A stretch of 64,000 nt of DNA, taken from NCBI GenBank assembly GCA_038227995.1, contig JBBRPP010000001.1:308228-372227 (forward strand), in the 5' to 3' direction. Shown in pieces: positions 61,976 through 64,000 of the stretch. A program made the translations under genes and the position numbers. The stretch comes from WLMZ01 sp038227995. GTDB taxonomy: Bacteria; Actinomycetota; Acidimicrobiia; Acidimicrobiales; Ilumatobacteraceae. Below the pieces are notes generated by a model, which did not search any database, was not told the origin of the DNA, and saw only the letters and a program-made list of their open reading frames with translations. Within the stretch, counting starts at the first letter, position 1. Every line of letters starts with the position of its first letter.

Positions 61976-61994
61976 ACGCTACTGCGGCTATCGT
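61976..61994. promoter_or_regulatory. Divergent leaderless promoters for P450 and GNAT genes
   Basis: Minus strand TAGCGT (61981-61976) lies six bases before ATG 61969; plus strand TATCGT (61989-61994) lies seven bases before ATG 62002. The whole intergenic region is 32 bases. Confidence 0.55.
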
Positions 61995-62001
61995 GCGCGT
62001 C

Positions 62002-62604
62002 ATGGACGAAGCGACGCCTGGCCGACAGATGATCAAGGCGACTGCAGCCGAGCTCCCGCAGGTGTCGACGGCGTTGGCCCGCGCCTTTCACGACGACCCG
62101 ATCTTCGCCCTGCTGTTCGGTGGCTCCGTACCCGAGGATCGGGCGACACGATTCTTCTCCGTCATGGGTGGTGTGCAGATCCATCACGATCTCGTCTTCC
62201 GCACGGCCGGCAACGAAGCGGCGGCGATCTGGGCCCCACCCGGCGAGTGGAAGCTGAAGACATCGCAGATCATCAAGAACGCGCCGGCGCTGATGCGCGT
62301 GTTCGGCACACGACTCATCGCCAACCTCGGCATCCTCGGCCTGCTCGAGAAGAACCACCCGACCGAGCCGCACTACTACCTCGAGTTCATCGGCACTGAT
62401 CCGGCCCATCAGGGCAAAGGTTTCGGCAGCACGCTGATGCAGCCGATGATCGACCGCTGCGACACCGAAGGGCTCGGCGCGTATCTCGAGTCGTCGAAGG
62501 AATCGAACGTCGCGTTCTACGGACGCTTCGGCTTCGAGACGACGAAGGTCATCACCCACAAGGCCGGCCCGCAACAGTGGTTGATGTGGCGCAATCCGCG
62601 CTGA
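62002..62604 (+). CDS. GNAT-family N-acetyltransferase
   Basis: 200 residues. GTDPAHQGKGFGSTLM (acetyl-CoA pyrophosphate loop, R/Q-x-x-G-x-G type) around residue 130 and LESSKESNVAFYGRFGF are GNAT motifs A and B. Acceptor unknown. ATG 62002 is supported by TATCGT seven bases upstream. It ends 20 bases from the convergent alanine dehydrogenase. Confidence 0.88.
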   Translation: MDEATPGRQMIKATAAELPQVSTALARAFHDDPIFALLFGGSVPEDRATRFFSVMGGVQIHHDLVFRTAGNEAAAIWAPPGEWKLKTSQIIKNAPALMRVFGTRLIANLGILGLLEKNHPTEPHYYLEFIGTDPAHQGKGFGSTLMQPMIDRCDTEGLGAYLESSKESNVAFYGRFGFETTKVITHKAGPQQWLMWRNPR

Positions 62605-62624
62605 TGGTCCAGCGGGTCGCTGCG

Positions 62625-63752
<1,128 letters not shown>

Positions 63753-63871
63753 GGCGCACATACTGCCACCGCCTCAAGCCCCCATGAACCCGATCGCGAC
63801 GGACGTTCCTGTCACCACGGACGCCAAAGCTGTCATGTGGCCGCACGCTGTCAGCAAGGGTCGTCTTGGGC

Positions 63872-64000
63872 TCAAGCGGTCAGTGCACGTAGTTGTTCCC
63901 AGGACTGTAGTGGGGTGAGGTAGCCGAGGGCTTTGCGTGGCCGGTTGTTGAGCTGTGCGGCGACGGCATCGCAGGTCGCCTGGGTGACCTGCGACAAGTC
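63872..64000 (-). mobile_element. IS30-family-like transposase, C-terminal end (cut by window edge)
   Basis: 42 codons and a TGA at 63872 are visible. The segment LNNRPRKALGYLTPLQ is the C-terminal signature of IS30-type DDE transposases, and the end (SWEQLRALTA) matches expected length. The rest lies beyond the window. The 119 bases between it and alanine dehydrogenase hold no gene; the IS terminal repeat probably lies there but I could not identify it. Confidence 0.8.

Overview
The window is a 64 kb stretch of a high-G+C (about two thirds by eye) actinobacterial chromosome. F420-type luciferase-like oxidoreductase, DUF3151, the alaS-ruvX-mltG-aroECKB order, DUF2142 and KorAB-type ferredoxin oxidoreductase together suggest a relative of the Acidimicrobiia (Ilumatobacter-like). 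That placement is inference from gene content. Coding density is very high. Many genes overlap by ATGA, GTGA or TGATG, and several divergent pairs are separated by only about 20 to 40 bases. I see no rRNA, tRNA, CRISPR array or complete insertion sequence.

Layout. 1-8.7 kb: an M18 aminopeptidase (cut by the left edge) and a histidine phosphatase, pyruvate kinase, a hydrolase, MobA, rhodanese, RNase D, an orphan ParA and a GH13 glucosidase. 8.8-14 kb: KorAB, a small acidic-tailed protein and TypA/BipA. 14-16.2 kb: an AbiEi/DUF559-type gene bracketed by hairpin repeats, then a cysteine-rich protein. 16.2-24.1 kb: the alaS-ruvX-mltG-aroE-aroC-aroK-aroB run (translation, Holliday junction/rRNA processing, peptidoglycan glycan release, shikimate pathway). 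24.3-28.7 kb: a secreted protein with three beta-type repeats fused to a sortase domain, DinB, nitroreductase and a DUF2142 membrane protein. 29-35.7 kb: a mitochondrial-type aconitase, VOC protein with a GntR/UTRA regulator, ComB, a second nitroreductase, a methyltransferase and a crotonase. 35.8-42.6 kb: gltB-gltD and a LysM lipoprotein. 42.9-49.8 kb: a four-gene lipid-type operon (fatty acyl reductase-HAD fusion, Zn alcohol dehydrogenase, LarA-like protein, PlsC-like acyltransferase) divergent from a TetR gene, with a 20 bp palindrome between them. 50-52.5 kb: ddl and murF divergent. 52.4-62 kb: MFS exporter, F420-type oxidoreductase, methyltransferase, then a sugar/glycolipid cluster (epimerase, DegT aminotransferase, GT2, multi-pass membrane protein, flippase-like protein) and a P450. 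62-64 kb: GNAT, an alanine dehydrogenase with foreign-looking codon use, and the end of an IS30-like transposase.

Three things stand out. First, three unrelated families of short palindromic repeats sit almost only at gene 3' ends. Two of them (A and C) form tandem arrays with the same 72-73 bp period although their sequences are unrelated, and family A shows compensatory stem changes. Second, at least thirteen transcription-unit starts carry TANNNT 6-9 bases before the start codon with no Shine-Dalgarno, which points to widespread leaderless transcription, including two divergent pairs with overlapping or interleaved promoters. Third, the acyl reductase-HAD / ADH / LarA-like / acyltransferase operon with its TetR gene looks like an undescribed lipid or hydroxy-acid pathway.

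Small intergenic stretches not listed were read and hold nothing I can name.
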